DNA from: Climacium dendroides
Lineage: Eukaryota; Streptophyta; Bryopsida; Hypnales; Climaciaceae
Direction: 5' to 3'
DNA length: 64,000 bases
Assembly: GCA_950106755.1 (NCBI GenBank)
Contig: OX467092.1
Location: 9,052,001 to 9,116,000 of the forward strand
Shown piece after piece: positions 11,187 to 23,639 of this stretch (the first letter of the stretch is position 1; every line of letters starts with the position of its first letter). Position numbers and translations under genes: made by a program. The notes below the pieces were generated by a model. It ran no database searches. It was given only the letters and a program-made list of their open reading frames with translations, and had not been told where the DNA came from.

Positions 11187-11578
11187 TTACGTGTGAAAAA
11201 TTCAGCCTTTAAGAAACCTGCGCTCCAAATATGCCTAATTGCTTAAGTGGTTGGAAATGGGTCAGGTACCTCACCTTTTGTCAGGACTTAAGTCAGAGGC
11301 TTAAGTTCCGCTTCAGCTTCCGCTTATTGGAGTAGAAATTGATGAGAGTAGTTATGGATTCTTCTTTCTCCTGTCTGGAGTGAATCCTGCGTCCTGATTT
11401 TCTCAGTGAGCAGCACCATGCTGACCGGCATTTCGAATGCATCGTCACTGGAGAATGACAGAAATGGCTGCCAGAAAAAAAAATGATACCCAGGTTCAAT
11501 GAAATTGGAGAATCATTTGAAAATTTAAGCCTGGAAAGGACCATTGAGTTACACACTTTGCTTGCTGCCATTTTCCAA
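11187..11578. other. Intergenic, no gene seen
   Basis: Unremarkable DNA between two MITEs. The short minus-strand open frame at 11,293-11,571 has no recognisable features. Confidence 0.4.
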
Positions 11579-11857
11579 CTACACTAAAATTGGTAAATAG
11601 TGTTGGCTACACTAATTGTCAACAATAACACTAATTGTGATTTGCAAGGTTAGTGTTAGAACATTATTTACCCATTTTAACACTATTTTAGCTCTATAGT
11701 AAAGTTTGGTCATTTCAACATTTCTACGAGAGTGCATTTAGTGTTAAAATGAGAACAAAAGATATAAGTTGGAATGATAATATAATAAATTAAGGCTATG
11801 ATTCAGTTCACTACAACACTAATTATCATCCAACACTATTTACCAATTTTAGTGTAG
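11579..11857. mobile_element. MITE with CTACACTAAAATTGG termini, copy 1
   Basis: Near-perfect inverted termini of about 28 bp start CTACACTAAAATTGGTAAA on the left; the right end is the complement. Further AGTGTTAG words are spread inside as subterminal repeats. The ends can be read as a TA duplication plus CACTAAAATTGG, which would make it mariner-like, but no longer duplication settles this. It is 279 bp and non-coding. A longer relative lies at 26,825. Confidence 0.7.
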
Positions 11858-12129
11858 ATATGAATGGAAAAAAAACTTGTACTTTTTGTTTTTAGAGATG
11901 AAATCACATGTTAGTTATCCCTTAAACGATGGTGCAAATGTTTTACGGCCAATGAACGACAAAGAATCTTTCTACATAGGAGAGAAGTGTAGTTGTTCAT
12001 CCTTGGAATTTTGTGCAAAAAAAAGGGGAGATCATGAATAGTAGTTTGGCCTCCAATGAGCACTTTGGGGTTTTGGGGAGTAGGTGATGGCATAAAGAAC
12101 TGACAAGGATGATTTCCACAGTCACCAGT

Positions 12130-12540
12130 GGAGCATTGAAGGGCTAAAAGTTGTAAAAATTTCAGATTTCTTGAGTATATTTTGAATTGGATGTGCATTT
12201 TCTTCATTTCACTCTTAAAAAATTCACAGTAATTTCAACTTTTTTCAAAAATGGTTGAAAACTTTACTACACATGTGTAATATAGTATACAATATCAGGG
12301 TTTAAACCAAAGCAAACATGTCATTCTATGATTAAAAAATTAACAAACCATGGTTATAGGCTTGAGGTTCCTATTGCTATAAAATATTGAAATTGAAGAT
12401 TTAAAAAAAAAATTCCAATTGGAGTAGAAAGTATTGTGGTAAGCTTCATTTCATTAGTTGAACCCAAATTCAAAAATTGTTGTTTTTAAGTTTAAATCCA
12501 CATCAAGAGTAAATAGCAAGAAATGGCTACAATACACTAC
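12130..12540. repeat. Dispersed repeat: relative of one arm of the 22,149-23,400 foldback
   Basis: Words such as CATTCTATGATTA, CTATAAAATATTGAAATTG and CAATTGGAGTAGAAAG occur in the same order as in the right arm of the foldback at 22,149-23,400 (about 23,190-23,400). Only one arm is recognisable here. Confidence 0.45.
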
Positions 12541-12563
12541 ATTGTACAAGAGTGATCCGTGAA

Positions 12564-14055
12564 TTAACTTCTAAAGGACCATGACCATTTTTCTATCGAA
12601 AATCACTTGAAATTGCCATTTTTGTTGCATTTGTCCAATGAAACAAAAAAAATCTGCTTTTAGAATCTAATTGTAGGATCTTGTACTTTACCTATCTAAG
12701 ATCATGTGGTAAAAATTTCATGAAGTTTGGCTATACATATTGAGAGATACTCCCTTTGTCTCACTAAAAAAATCCAAATTAGGCAAAATTTGTGTCCCAT
12801 GAAAAAACTCCGTTTATTAATTTTAACCATTGAGTAAGCATTGGCTATATTGAATGACCTCACGAGAGCAAGTGACAAGCAATCAAGGAGCATTCCTCTC
12901 CTAGCAAATTTGGCCTTGTCCATATGAGGCACCTTGTACTTGCTACTTCCTCAAACAATAGTGTTGACAATGGATTCAGTGACTACTTGGGGTACTATGC
13001 AGATTTATTCATGAAGGGGGGCAAGTTTCCTTGTTGTGGTATTTAGGTTGGAAGCATATATTTCTACAATCCCATTGTCTTCACTAACCTTTAAATTATC
13101 AAGAATGATGAGTTGGTAGTGTTTACAAACAATGCTCAAATTTGATACTTCCCACATAGATTTTGGGTGCTTGAAGGACAAATTCTAAGCTAAAGACTTT
13201 GCATAGATTTAGGGGATGTGTTACTAGTTCTTGAATGTATGTATCATTGGCACAAAGACTAAAAATATAGTTAATCCCTCATGGGGAAGTTTTTGGGAGG
13301 TTTTTAGTGAGTCAGAGGGAATATTAGCATTCAAAGTTGGAATTTTTTTGGAATACTAGCCTACAATTTCAAATGACTTTGACCATCATTTCTGAAAAAA
13401 TTTGCACTATGGACTTTGAATTTTTAAAAAAAAATTGTGCTGAAATATTGAGTTGAAAGTCAAGGAATTTTTTTAAAGAAAAACACACTTGATTTTCATT
13501 CTTTAAAAATTGTTGAATAGAAATAGGTTCAAGATTGAAAAAAAAAACTAAATTGTTAATTGCTCTGAGATGGGATTGGAACACAATAATTCCAATGGTG
13601 AGATTGTTCTAGCAAGCAAGCTTAACCTTGTCAAACAATTGTTTTTGAAAAATTGTGAAAATTGCATTCATAAATGAATCCTATAAATTATTTTTTCAAG
13701 AAAATGCTTAAATTGCCTAAAAAACAAGATTACTCATAACTTTCACATCACTAATCCAAATGGAATGAATCAAAGTTTCACATGTAGACAAAAATATGAC
13801 CTACAAGAATTTTTTTAAATTAATATCAAGTTTTGGGGGATTTCTATTTCTACCCAATGATGTGAAAATTATGTTTAGGATGGCATAACTTTGTTTTTAG
13901 GCACTGATTGAAATAAAAATTATATTGCCATGACTCTAATAAGTTTTTCTATCTTATAAGAAAGTTTCAAAAAGTTTCACTAAAAATTAAGGTCATAGGA
14001 ACCTACCCAAAATCCATTTTGTCCCTTGAGGGGACAATGGTCCTTTAGTGGTTAA
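12564..14055. repeat. TTAACC-terminus element, long copy
   Basis: It starts TTAACTTCTAAAGGACCATG and ends with the complement of TTAACCACTAAAGGACCAT, so the termini are inverted repeats of about 20 bp. The internal sequence, especially about 13,350-14,050, resembles the copies at 18,125 and 25,297, including the near-terminal phrase around TTTTGTCCCTTGAGGGGAC. GAA flanks both ends, a possible 3-bp duplication. There are no open frames of note, so the element is non-autonomous and unclassified. Confidence 0.5.
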
Positions 14056-17029
14056 GAATCTTTTTCTTTAGAATAGCCAATAAGATCATAATTAGGAACT
14101 CTGCAATACTATTCATTGAAAATGTGCTCAAGTACCCTCCAAATAAATAAAGTGGATGAAAAAAACATTTTCTTTCATCCTCCAATCTCAAGTGAAGTCA
14201 TCTATTGAACACTTAATGTTCATAGCAATGGGAAAGGGTTAAAGATAGGTTCTTGATGCTATTTTGTCAATAAAACTACCTCAAATCATCATTTTTGAAA
14301 ATAATGCTAAAATATATTAGACAATTTTCAGTTTTGGGTAGATTCACCTACTAGATGTCTCTTAGTTAATTTTTTAAAGTGTATCCTTATGAAATTTAAG
14401 ACTAAAAAAGCTTACCATTTGCAAGATCATAATACTTGAATTTTTGAAATTCATGCTTTTCGATCTCTTTCTAAATGGTGAAATTTTATTTTTCAAACCT
14501 CTTATTTCATAGTGTAAATGTTTTGTATCTTAAAATGGAGAGGATTATGTTGAAGGAATAAATTGAGAATAATAGGGAAAAGAAATTTAACAAAATAATC
14601 TTCATATTCTCTCTTTGAAAAAATACTAAACTACAAGGGGGTACAACATGATTAGAAACACTAAATTTTTCATAACTTAGAATTGCGTGGAATTAAAAAA
14701 AAGTAAATTCCAACAATGCTAAAATTATAATAAGGTTTACACTTTTTTTCTAGACATATTGAAAATAAATAAATACTAAAACTTCAAATTTTATTTTTGG
14801 AAATAAACTCTATACTATTGGCAAAAATAACTCCTCATAACTTTCATCTCTTTAATTGTGATAGAAAGATTTCATTAGATGTTTTTTTGAGGCTTTAACA
14901 AGACCGTGAGTTCCCAGACTAAGAGGAACTTGGGAACTTCGCCACATCAGCAATCTAACATGGTTGGGAGATCACCACATTAGATATTATTTTTTTAATT
15001 AAAAAAGAATTTAAAAATAGTTTATAATTATTTAATATTTTGACAACAATGCACTAGTTCACAACAAGGGGAACAACCTTAAAACAATCTTCTAAAGGTC
15101 TCAAATCCCTTCTAAAGAAAATTTTCCATAGACACACACACACAGCTCTACCTTGTAAAACCAAGTTCACTTCTTAATTTTTGAAAATAAATGATTTTCT
15201 TGAACTTTTTATGCCCTTATTGGAAATGAAACTATTCATCATATGATAGATATTGCCTTGAAGTCAAAAGTTATGAAAACCATTGCTCTTAAAATCTATT
15301 TCTTAATAATTGATTGTGAGAATTTTTTGTATAAATTCCATTCATAATTGGATGGCTAAATTGCTAAGTTGTCAAAAATTCTATTTGATCCTTTAAGGGT
15401 TCAAATTAATAATTATTAATCAATTTTAGTAAATTTTACTCTCATAAATATTGTCTCTTCTTCTTAACTTTGCAATGTTGGATCTATTACTATAGAACCA
15501 AGCTTTCTTTGTAAACTTTGAAAATTTTGCATTCTAATTTTAAATATAAAAATGTAGTGTCATAGTTTTAGTATATGAAAGCACATATAGGGAAATCCAA
15601 AAAGGAACTTTTTTTGTCACACCTTGTATGTCCAAGTTATCCAATGTAGTTGCAATTCATTATAAAGGTGGAGATGGCAATTTTGAGCTTAAATATATTT
15701 ATTATTATTATTATTATTATTTATAATGAATTTAGAAGAGAGTTTTGACATTTGAAAATATACCACCCCTAAATTTTTGTGTGTTCATATATCCACTATG
15801 GAAATTTTAGAGGTGAATATCAGAAGGGATGATTTTCCATTGATTAGTAGCTATGATATAAGGAAATATATGTAAAAAATATAAAATTATATAAATTTCT
15901 ATATAATTTGGAGGTATCCAAAAGGAACTTTTTATTGCATGTATTTTGAAAGTAATAAGTAAATTTTAATTTTTGGTGTCTCTTTTAACAAATGGACATC
16001 TTTATAAAGTTGTTAGAAATATCTAATTTTTTATTTATTTTTAAAATTATTTTTTAATATAAAATAGACCTTCAAATGATCTAAAATTAATATGAAGGGA
16101 TAGCATGACCATCCAAATTCCTTTGGTACTAGATGATATATAGAAATTATCCTTATTTTCTTTGTAAAATGAACAACAAAGACATTGAAGTACATCAAAA
16201 GAGGTGCCAATGGTTTTCTTGGGTTAAAATCTCTCATAAGACCAAGCTATATAGAATTGAATTAGCTTGTAATAGACATGACTTTGGAGAAAGCAAATGA
16301 TGTTTTGTCTAGTTTAATTTTTCAAAAATAGTTATATTTGATTTTTATAACTAATCTACTATAGTAGTTCATTCCTTATTGATAGGCCTTGGAGCACTAT
16401 GCATTGGCCTTTATAAAAGAAGTTCCATAATTGGTAAAAAGATCATATTTAGACAATTACTATATAGAAGAACGTTATATTAAACATAGTTTTTTGTCCT
16501 TTAGTTGCCAAAATTATTTTTAACCCTCTATTTGATAGGTTAATTATAATGCATGTGTTAGAGGATTTTTAATTGTCTTGGCCATTGGCTCCAGAAGAAT
16601 TTAGTGTGGAGTATGGACTTCCTAGACCTTTTGAGCAATGGACTCCCCATTAGTACCATAGATTACTAAATTTAGGTGTTGTCCTTATACACCATTTACA
16701 AATCTGAACATGCATTACAATTAAAAACTTAATTCTATAACACAATTCTTCATTGATTCTTCAAATGTTATAAAATATTAATACAAACCTTTAAAACTCT
16801 AACAATGTGTTAACACCATAAAACTAAGAGAAGATTGTTACATTCTTATCTAGTCTTCTTAACTACTCAAACTTAATTGGGTGGCCTACTAGCACCATTA
16901 TTGAAGTATATGAGGCCATGATACATGCATCTACCTCATTTTCTACTTGCTACTTTAATATCAACACCAAGAACTTTGCCAATTGAAAAGAAAAGAAAAA
17001 GATTACAAACCACCATCACCAAGTGTTGG
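14056..17029. other. Very AT-rich gene desert
   Basis: No gene is recognised. It contains scattered fragments similar to the TTAACC-terminus family (for example about 14,780-14,890), an (ATT)n microsatellite at 15,699-15,722, and a short inverted repeat around GTTCCCAGACT/GGGAACTT near 14,910-14,940. Apart from these I see nothing in it. Confidence 0.4.
15699..15722. repeat. (ATT)n microsatellite
   Basis: About eight ATT trinucleotides in a row. Confidence 0.9.
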
Positions 17030-17520
17030 TCTTCTTCTTGGTTGTCAACTTGTCCTCCATGGTAGTTGACTTTTGGATGTTCAAATAGTCGCCACTGCCT
17101 TGTCTAAGGTTCCCTTCAAGCAAACTTGGTTTTTTTTAAATGTTGACTTAGTGAGACAACATCTCTCCAAAACTCATCTCATAATTCTTCATGGTTTGTC
17201 CGATCTTATCTTCTAAAGTTGGCCTACATAATTCGCCCAAAATCTTGGGCAACTAACCTTTTGGTGCTCAAATGGTCACCATTGTCTTGGCCAAGGACCC
17301 TATAAAACAAGCTTGGCCTCTTCAAAAAATTTCCTTGTCAAGATACCATGTCCCAAAAACTTAGCTCCTAATTTTTCCTATGTAACAAGTTATGAGTAGC
17401 CAAAGTTTATGTTCTTTGTGTCTTTGGCAACTAACTTCCCCTCACTCATTTAGACACCATAACTTCATACTTGCTCCAAATGAAGTAAGTCTTAGTTTAC
17501 AACCCGATCTATAATTAATC
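17030..17520. repeat. Diverged tandem repeat, units of about 180 bp
   Basis: The word pair TTCAAATAGTCGCCACTGCC then AAGGTTCCCTTCAAGCAA near 17,080-17,125 recurs as CTCAAATGGTCACCATTGTC then AAGGACCCTATAAAACAA near 17,260-17,305. A third, weaker unit starts near 17,425. This looks like an old tandem duplication. The units share no open frame. Confidence 0.4.
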
Positions 17521-18124
17521 TAACTTTCAAAATCTAAAGGACTTCCTACTAGAACGTATATGGAAGAGAATCCAACCTTGCAATTATGTACTAGAAAAAA
17601 AACTTTGGTCAAAAGGAAAACACCTTCATCTAGCTTCAAAGAACACTCTAAACATTTTCCCCATGGTTTCCCAAACAAATGTGAAACCTCCTCAAAGAAT
17701 TTGCTATGATCCCATATTTCTCATTGTTTCTTTAACTTTCTCAAGATCTCAAGAGAATTCCTTTCCTCAAACCCCCAAACACACACATGCCATATGGAAG
17801 AGAGAGGTAAGTAGAAAACCCTAGTTTCCTACTCTAAATCCCATTAACTTTCTAACTTCATTCCTTCATTTCATCCCTATTTTAATTTACTATGAACCTC
17901 ACTAATTTCTTGTTTTCTCCCTACTTTAAAGTGCCCATCACTAAGTTAGTGTCTTAGTTTTTGTTTTAATCTACCAATTAGTTTAGTATTTTTGTGTTTG
18001 CATTTTTTATTTCTAGTTTACTACTAATGAAATTTTCTACTTGTAATACTTTAGTTTTGATTTTTTTTCATTCAAACATTTGCCTAATTTGATTTGTTTC
18101 TTGTTCTCATTTAATGTCTTTTCA
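17521..18124 (+). other. Intergenic; possible 5' leader with splice donor near 17,810
   Basis: A C/A-rich, leader-like stretch (about 17,690-17,808) ends GGAAGAGAGAG|GTAAGT, followed by a telo-box-like AAACCCTAG at 17,815. This resembles the end of a 5'-UTR exon, but I find no coding exon downstream, so it may be a remnant or a non-coding transcript. Confidence 0.25.
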
Positions 18125-19148
18125 TTAAACCACTAAAGGATCAAGGCCTTTTTTGGCCAAAAACCAATTAAAACTGCCATCATGGTTGTCATACTAGACA
18201 AGTTACTATTCATTTCTTGTCATGTAGGACGAGTTACTATTCATCAAATGTACCTCTCAAGTACATTTGATGAATAGTAACTCGTCCTACAGGACGGAAA
18301 ATGAATAGTAACTTGTCCAATATGACAACCATGTCTACCATATCTATAGCAAAGAGTAAAAAACATTTGAAAATTATTTTTTTGCACATCAAATTGCAAG
18401 ATATCTAAGTTTAAAGTAAAAATAACAAGTTTTTCAACACATTGTGGGACTATATTTTTTGACTTTGAACCTTATTAACTTAAATTCTTGCACTACAAAG
18501 TTTTGGGCCGTAAATCTTTTTAATGGGCAATTGAGTTGAGAGTCTAGGGGAAAAAAGAATTTCAAAAAAATTAATCTTTTACTTACAAGATAGAATTCTT
18601 ACACACAAGATAAAATTGTTACGTACAAGATAGAAGAAAATCTAAATTAATCATATCTCTAAAATGGAATTAAAATGCACTAATTACAATGGTGAGATTG
18701 TTTTGGGAAGCAAAATAAACTGTGGAACTTTTCTTTTAATTGTAAAAATTGCATTTAGAAATGAATCCTACAAGTTATTTTTTCAAAAAGATGCTCTAAT
18801 TGCCCCCAAAACGAGATTGTCCATAACTTTCTCATAACAAATTCAAATGGTATGAATCAAAGAATTCCATGTAGATAAAAAAATATAATCTATGGGAAAA
18901 AAATTGAAAAAAAAATTCAAATTCAAATTTTGAATTTTTTTGTTGCCCCCTCTCCCTTGTTTTGAGCTTATTTGAGCATAACTTTTGTTCTTGGGCACTG
19001 ATTGGAAGAAAAATTATATTCCCATGAAGCTAATCAATTTTTCTATCTTTAAAAAAAGTTTCAATAATCATGACAAAAATTCAGCTTGTAGGTACATGCC
19101 CAAAATCCCATTTGTCCCTTGAAGGGGCAATAGTCCTTCAAGGGTTAA
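18125..19148. repeat. TTAACC-terminus element, copy interrupted by a hAT-like MITE
   Basis: The left terminus TTAAACCACTAAAGGATCAA and the right end, whose complement is TTAACCCTTGAAGGACTATT, are inverted repeats. Internal words such as GCAAGATAT, TTTTTCAACACATTGTGGGA and TTGACTTTGAACCTT align in order with the copy at 25,297. A 153-bp MITE sits at 18,181 inside it, so this element is the older of the two. Confidence 0.55.
18181..18333. mobile_element. Palindromic hAT-like MITE, copy 1
   Basis: Nearly perfect 153-bp palindrome. The termini are CATGGTTGTCATACT and its complement, with ACAAGTTACTATTCAT-type words inside each arm and a turn at CTCTCAAGTACATTTG. Flanks ACTGCCAT and TCTACCAT match at 6 of 8 positions, a degraded 8-bp target duplication. 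Three more copies lie at 19,867, 21,895 and 51,647. Confidence 0.8.
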
Positions 19149-19866
19149 GAGTCCCAATTTTACTTTAGAATTTCCTCATCATTCTTACATAATCGGATTT
19201 CTTAAATTTGACACCATTGTCTTAAAATTTTCATTTCCACCTATCATAAAACTAATTAATTCTTCCTTCTCATGTTTTCTAACTTATAATTTCATACAAT
19301 TTGCTTTAATTTTCCTAGATTTAAATTGTGAACCAATATGGTAGCTTATAGTACGTGACCCATAATAAAAGGCACCAATGTGTATTTCTCACACTGCCAT
19401 TTATCTTGTGACATTAGAGCATCTACAATATAGCATCATGATTACTGTTTGGCCATTGTATATTACAAAAGCAGAGTGCTTTTTGGTCCCTCCAAATTTA
19501 TTGAAGCATTTTACAATTGTTGCACCTCGATGCAGGCTTTGTTCTAAGACATGATACCACCTATCTAGGACCCTACCAATTGGGAGATTCCTAGCTTTTT
19601 AAGCCTTTTAAAGGAGTGGAATTCTCTTAACCCTTTAGTGCTTGAATCCTTTCTTGAATTTTAGCATATTTTTTACTTATATCTTTATGAACATATATAT
19701 TGTTTACCTCAATTTCATCAAATTCATCATACAAAAAGTGTTTTAAAAAAAGTCAAGCATTGTTGGGATGAATGAAAGGTTTTGTGGTCAAAAAATCCCT
19801 TGAAACCTCTTTCTTCATTATCCAAATTTTGGACGTCAAAGTGCCAAGGGATTAATGGCATTGATT
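19149..19866. other. AT-rich intergenic DNA
   Basis: No gene or repeat boundary is recognised between the TTAACC-terminus element and the next palindromic MITE. Confidence 0.4.
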
Positions 19867-20019
19867 CATGGTTGTCATACTGGACAAGTTACTATTCATT
19901 TTTCGTCTTGTAGGACGAGTTACTAATCATCAAATGTACCTCTCAGGTACATTTGATGAATAGTAACTCGTCCTATAGGACAAAAAATAAATAGTAACTT
20001 GTCCAGTATGACAACCATG
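19867..20019. mobile_element. Palindromic hAT-like MITE, copy 2
   Basis: Same 153-bp palindrome, CATGGTTGTCATACTGG to its complement. It is flanked by a perfect 8-bp direct repeat, CATTGATT (19,859-19,866 and 20,020-20,027), which fits hAT-type transposition. Confidence 0.9.
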
Positions 20020-20479
20020 CATTGATTGAACAATAGGGTATTGGATAGAAGGTGCAACAAGAAACAAAAATATAGTGAGCCTCAAGCATGCTTTAGAAAA
20101 TGACAAGGAGCTTTAAAGTTGCATTTTGTGTGCATCACCACTTGGTTACCATTGCAAAAACTCAACAATGTGGACATTGAGGATGCTCTTTGGCACTATT
20201 TGGGACCTTGAACAAATAAACTCTTAAGACTCATAATGTTTGCTAATTCCACCTAAGAACCAAAGTTCTTGTGAACAAGATCAATTGCAATTTACAACTC
20301 ATTTTGAACTTTGAGCAATTTAAAGTGCTAAATTTTGTTTATATATATATATATATATATATAGGTAGGTAGGTACCTACATCATAGTTGCAGTATAATC
20401 ATAGAAGGTTTTTATAATACATACACCTATAACATAGGTGTTGTCTTCTAGGCTCACATAATAGCAACCCTCTCCCGGC
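20020..20479. other. Intergenic with (AT)n microsatellite at 20,341-20,363
   Basis: AT-rich DNA with an (AT)11 run followed by a short GGTA repeat. No gene is recognised. Confidence 0.5.
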
Positions 20480-21130
20480 CACCTATGGCTACTGTTGATG
20501 TTCTTTATTTTATGCAATGAAATTCCGTTTCATTTGAGAGTAAAATTAAAAATTAAAAATTTTGCTGAATTGATGGAGTCCGAAAAAATGTCTCTGCTTG
20601 CATTTATGATTGTCTCACCAATGCTGCCCTTTTTCTTGAAGCGGTTCGATGGTCTTTCCCATGAAAGCTTTCGGAGAGATTTACAGTGTGCCATCATAAG
20701 TGCCCGGCTCCTTCAATTGTACTCCTGCCGGATGAACGAACACCAACATTAATAGCTCTTAAATCCTTCAAACCATGCACTTCAAGTTCTTGTCCCTTCA
20801 CCCAGTTTGCAAAGGCGATGTACCGTAGTCCTCTTTATTACAAACAAACTCCCTCAGAAGAGCCAGCCCAGCTTGGGTGGGCAAAATGCAACTTGCACTT
20901 TCATGTGGATCGGGTGGGTGGGGGGAGGGATTCAATAAGAACTCGACATGTAGTTTGCCACCTAGGTTGTGTATTTTGCATGAAAAGGGCAGGTCTTGTA
21001 TAGTACTTTGACTTCCAATGAGTGCTTTTGCATTTTTTTAATTCCAACTATTCACACAAAGCCGAAAGGGATGCTTTACACGGTCATAGCTAGGCCCGTC
21101 ATTTCAGGGTTAATGCACACCATTACTTTG
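20480..21130. other. Less AT-rich island, unrecognised
   Basis: Base composition is more balanced than in the surroundings, and several open frames overlap on the plus strand (20,495-20,752, 20,686-21,003, 20,996-21,205). None has motifs I recognise and there is no convincing splice structure. It could be a decayed gene fragment. Confidence 0.3.
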
Positions 21131-21894
21131 GAAAGGGGAAAAAAAAAAAAAAAAAAAAAACTTGACATGTGTTGGATTCCCTCGAGAGTGACTAGCCTTT
21201 ACTAATGGGGGTGTGTTTGCCCACTGGGTCAATATGTAAGTCCGCCTTAAGAACGGTCTTCCATGTTGTGTCCAATTTGGAAAAAAAAATTCCAAGTTTT
21301 ACATAGTGGGAATTGTCTTTATATGAAGTTTTCATGAAGTTTTCATGATGTTTTCACACCTAGATGAATAGGATGAAACTGCATTATAGGAGTAATTTTT
21401 CATTGTTGTCAAACTAAAAGCAACCCAAAAGTTCAAGTCCAATGTTTAGAACTAGTTTTTCCAAAGTTCAAAAGAGCCACCTTCACAAGCCTTGTCCTAA
21501 AATTTCACCAAACAACGATTCCAATTCTTCTTTTCTTGTAAATGTTGTACACTTCAATATCGAATTCTTGAATTTCTTTCATCTTTTGCGTAAAAGTTTG
21601 ATTGGTTTTGGTACATGGAAGTCCCATTGCTCTAATTTTAACTTGCACCTGCAACTCATTGCAACAAAGATGTTCCAAAAATACAAGTTAGAGGAAGCTA
21701 AATTCACACTTGGTGTTAGGGATGATGTTTGCAATGTGAATCCAATCCAAAAGTAGGTCTGAATTTGTTTAGAAGACCCTTAGTAACAACACTCTTTAAC
21801 CCTATAACAATGTTGCAAAGACGTGGATGACTTTGTTTGGCACTATAAGAAGAAAAATATATTTTTTCATTCAATTTCTTTATTTGGAGGGTAC
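21131..21894. other. Intergenic with poly(A) tract
   Basis: A 22-base A run lies at 21,139-21,160. The plus-strand open frame at 21,442-21,756 is AT-rich and shows no recognisable domain. No gene is called. Confidence 0.35.
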
Positions 21895-22047
21895 CATGGT
21901 TGTCATACTGGACAAGTTACTATTCATTTCTTGTCCTGTAGGACGAGTCACTATTCATCAAATGTACCTCTCAAGTACATTTGATGATTAGTAACTCGTC
22001 CTACAAGACGAAAAATGAATAGTAACTTGTCCAGTATGACAACCATG
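21895..22047. mobile_element. Palindromic hAT-like MITE, copy 3
   Basis: 153-bp palindrome of the same family, flanked by a perfect 8-bp direct repeat, GAGGGTAC (21,887-21,894 and 22,048-22,055). Confidence 0.9.
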
Positions 22048-22148
22048 GAGGGTACTTGAGTACATTTTCAATGAATAGTATTGCAAAGTCCCTCCTTATT
22101 GACTTTTCTAAAGAAGAAGATGCTCAATTTACAAATCCCCCTTATAAC

Positions 22149-23400
22149 GTATTTTGGCAATTTCTTGCTATTTTCTATTGATGTGAGTTTGAGCTACAAA
22201 AATTTTGTTTATTGAATTTGATTTCAACTAATGAAATGAAGCTTACCAAGTTCAATTTCAACTCCAGTTGGAAATTTTTTTAAATTCATAAATTTCAATA
22301 TTTTATAGCAATGTGAACTTTGGGCCTGTAACCATGGTTTGTTGATTTTCTAATTTTAAAGCAACACAGTAACTTTGGTTTATACCATGGTGTTATATGC
22401 CTATAATATACATGTAGAGTGAAAATTTCAGATTTTTTGAGTATATTTGTATTTGATATGAATTTTTTTCATTTTTTCTTGAAAATTAATATTAATTTCA
22501 CATTTCCCCCAAAAAATTGAAAATTTTACAACTTGTAGTAAACCAATGGTTTCGTTTCGTCTCTGAAAAATAAGTTTACAATTTTTTCATTCCAATCTAG
22601 TTGCAGAGAAACAACAGCAAACAAAGTGATGACAACTGAGGCTTGAAATCAGTGGTTATACATCCGTCCTTACAGGGTTAACACCAAGTGTGAACAGACC
22701 TAAACCTACTCCAATGATCCATCGTTCACTAGATTTTATTTAGGCCGTCGAGGTGGAAAATATATTTGATGAGTCGAAACGATAAAGAGAGCACTGAGGT
22801 CACCAAAGTCAAAGCATGAAACCAAAGTCAAAGCATGAAGCCATACTTTAGGGTTACCAACCTATGAACTCACAGTTAACCCCTAAATGACGGACCCATG
22901 ACCACTGATTTCAAGCCTCACCACTTGTCGTTCAGTTTGCTGCCATTTGGCAATTAGATGTGAATGAAAAATTTTAAATTTATTTTTCAGAGATGGAGAT
23001 CCATGTCTTCTTTACTTCGTAAAATTTTTAGATTTTTTTGTGGAAAATTGATTTTTTGGAGAATTTTTGAAGAAAAAGTGAAGGAAAATCATATCAAATA
23101 GAAAAATACTTCAATAAATTTCAAAATTTCATCATTTGTGTATATTATAGTGAAAAACATCATAGTGTAAACTCAATTTCCGTGTCATTCTATAATTAGA
23201 AAATAATAGACATTGAAAATACATCTAAAGTTTGCATTGCAATAAAATATTCAGTATTGGAATTTTTTTCAAAATTCAAATTGGAGTAGAAACTAGAGTA
23301 GATGACCTTCATTTTGTTAGTTGGGTTCAAACTCAAAAAACATCATTTTTGTGAAGAAATTTCAGATTTAGAGCAAGGAGCAACAACTTCCCAAAATACT
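22149..23400. repeat. Large foldback element, about 1.25 kb
   Basis: Two diverged arms of about 530 bp face each other around a core of about 200 bp. The inner ends are GAGGCTTGAAATCAGTGGT at about 22,638 and its exact complement ending at about 22,918. Farther out, CTCTGAAAAATAAGTTTA (22,561) pairs with the complement of AAATTTATTTTTCAGAGA (near 22,975-22,993), and the outermost GTATTTTGGCAA pairs near 23,400. Single arms occur at 12,130-12,540 and 49,240-49,830. No coding capacity is seen. Confidence 0.6.
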
Positions 23401-23639
23401 CTAAAATAGCATATTTTGTGATCCGTTTTTTTTTAATAACTTCTTGTTTATATGAAGACAAACACTAGCAAGACTCCAAACTGAATTGAATACTCTTCAT
23501 CACCCAACATGAAAGGTCAACAAAAAACTTTTTGGATGAAAAAATGCTTTTGGACTCTTTCTTCTGAACAGTACTGTCATCAAAATGCCACGAAATGGCG
23601 TCCTCGGCGCTCCAGGGTTAATACAGTCACAACGCAAGT

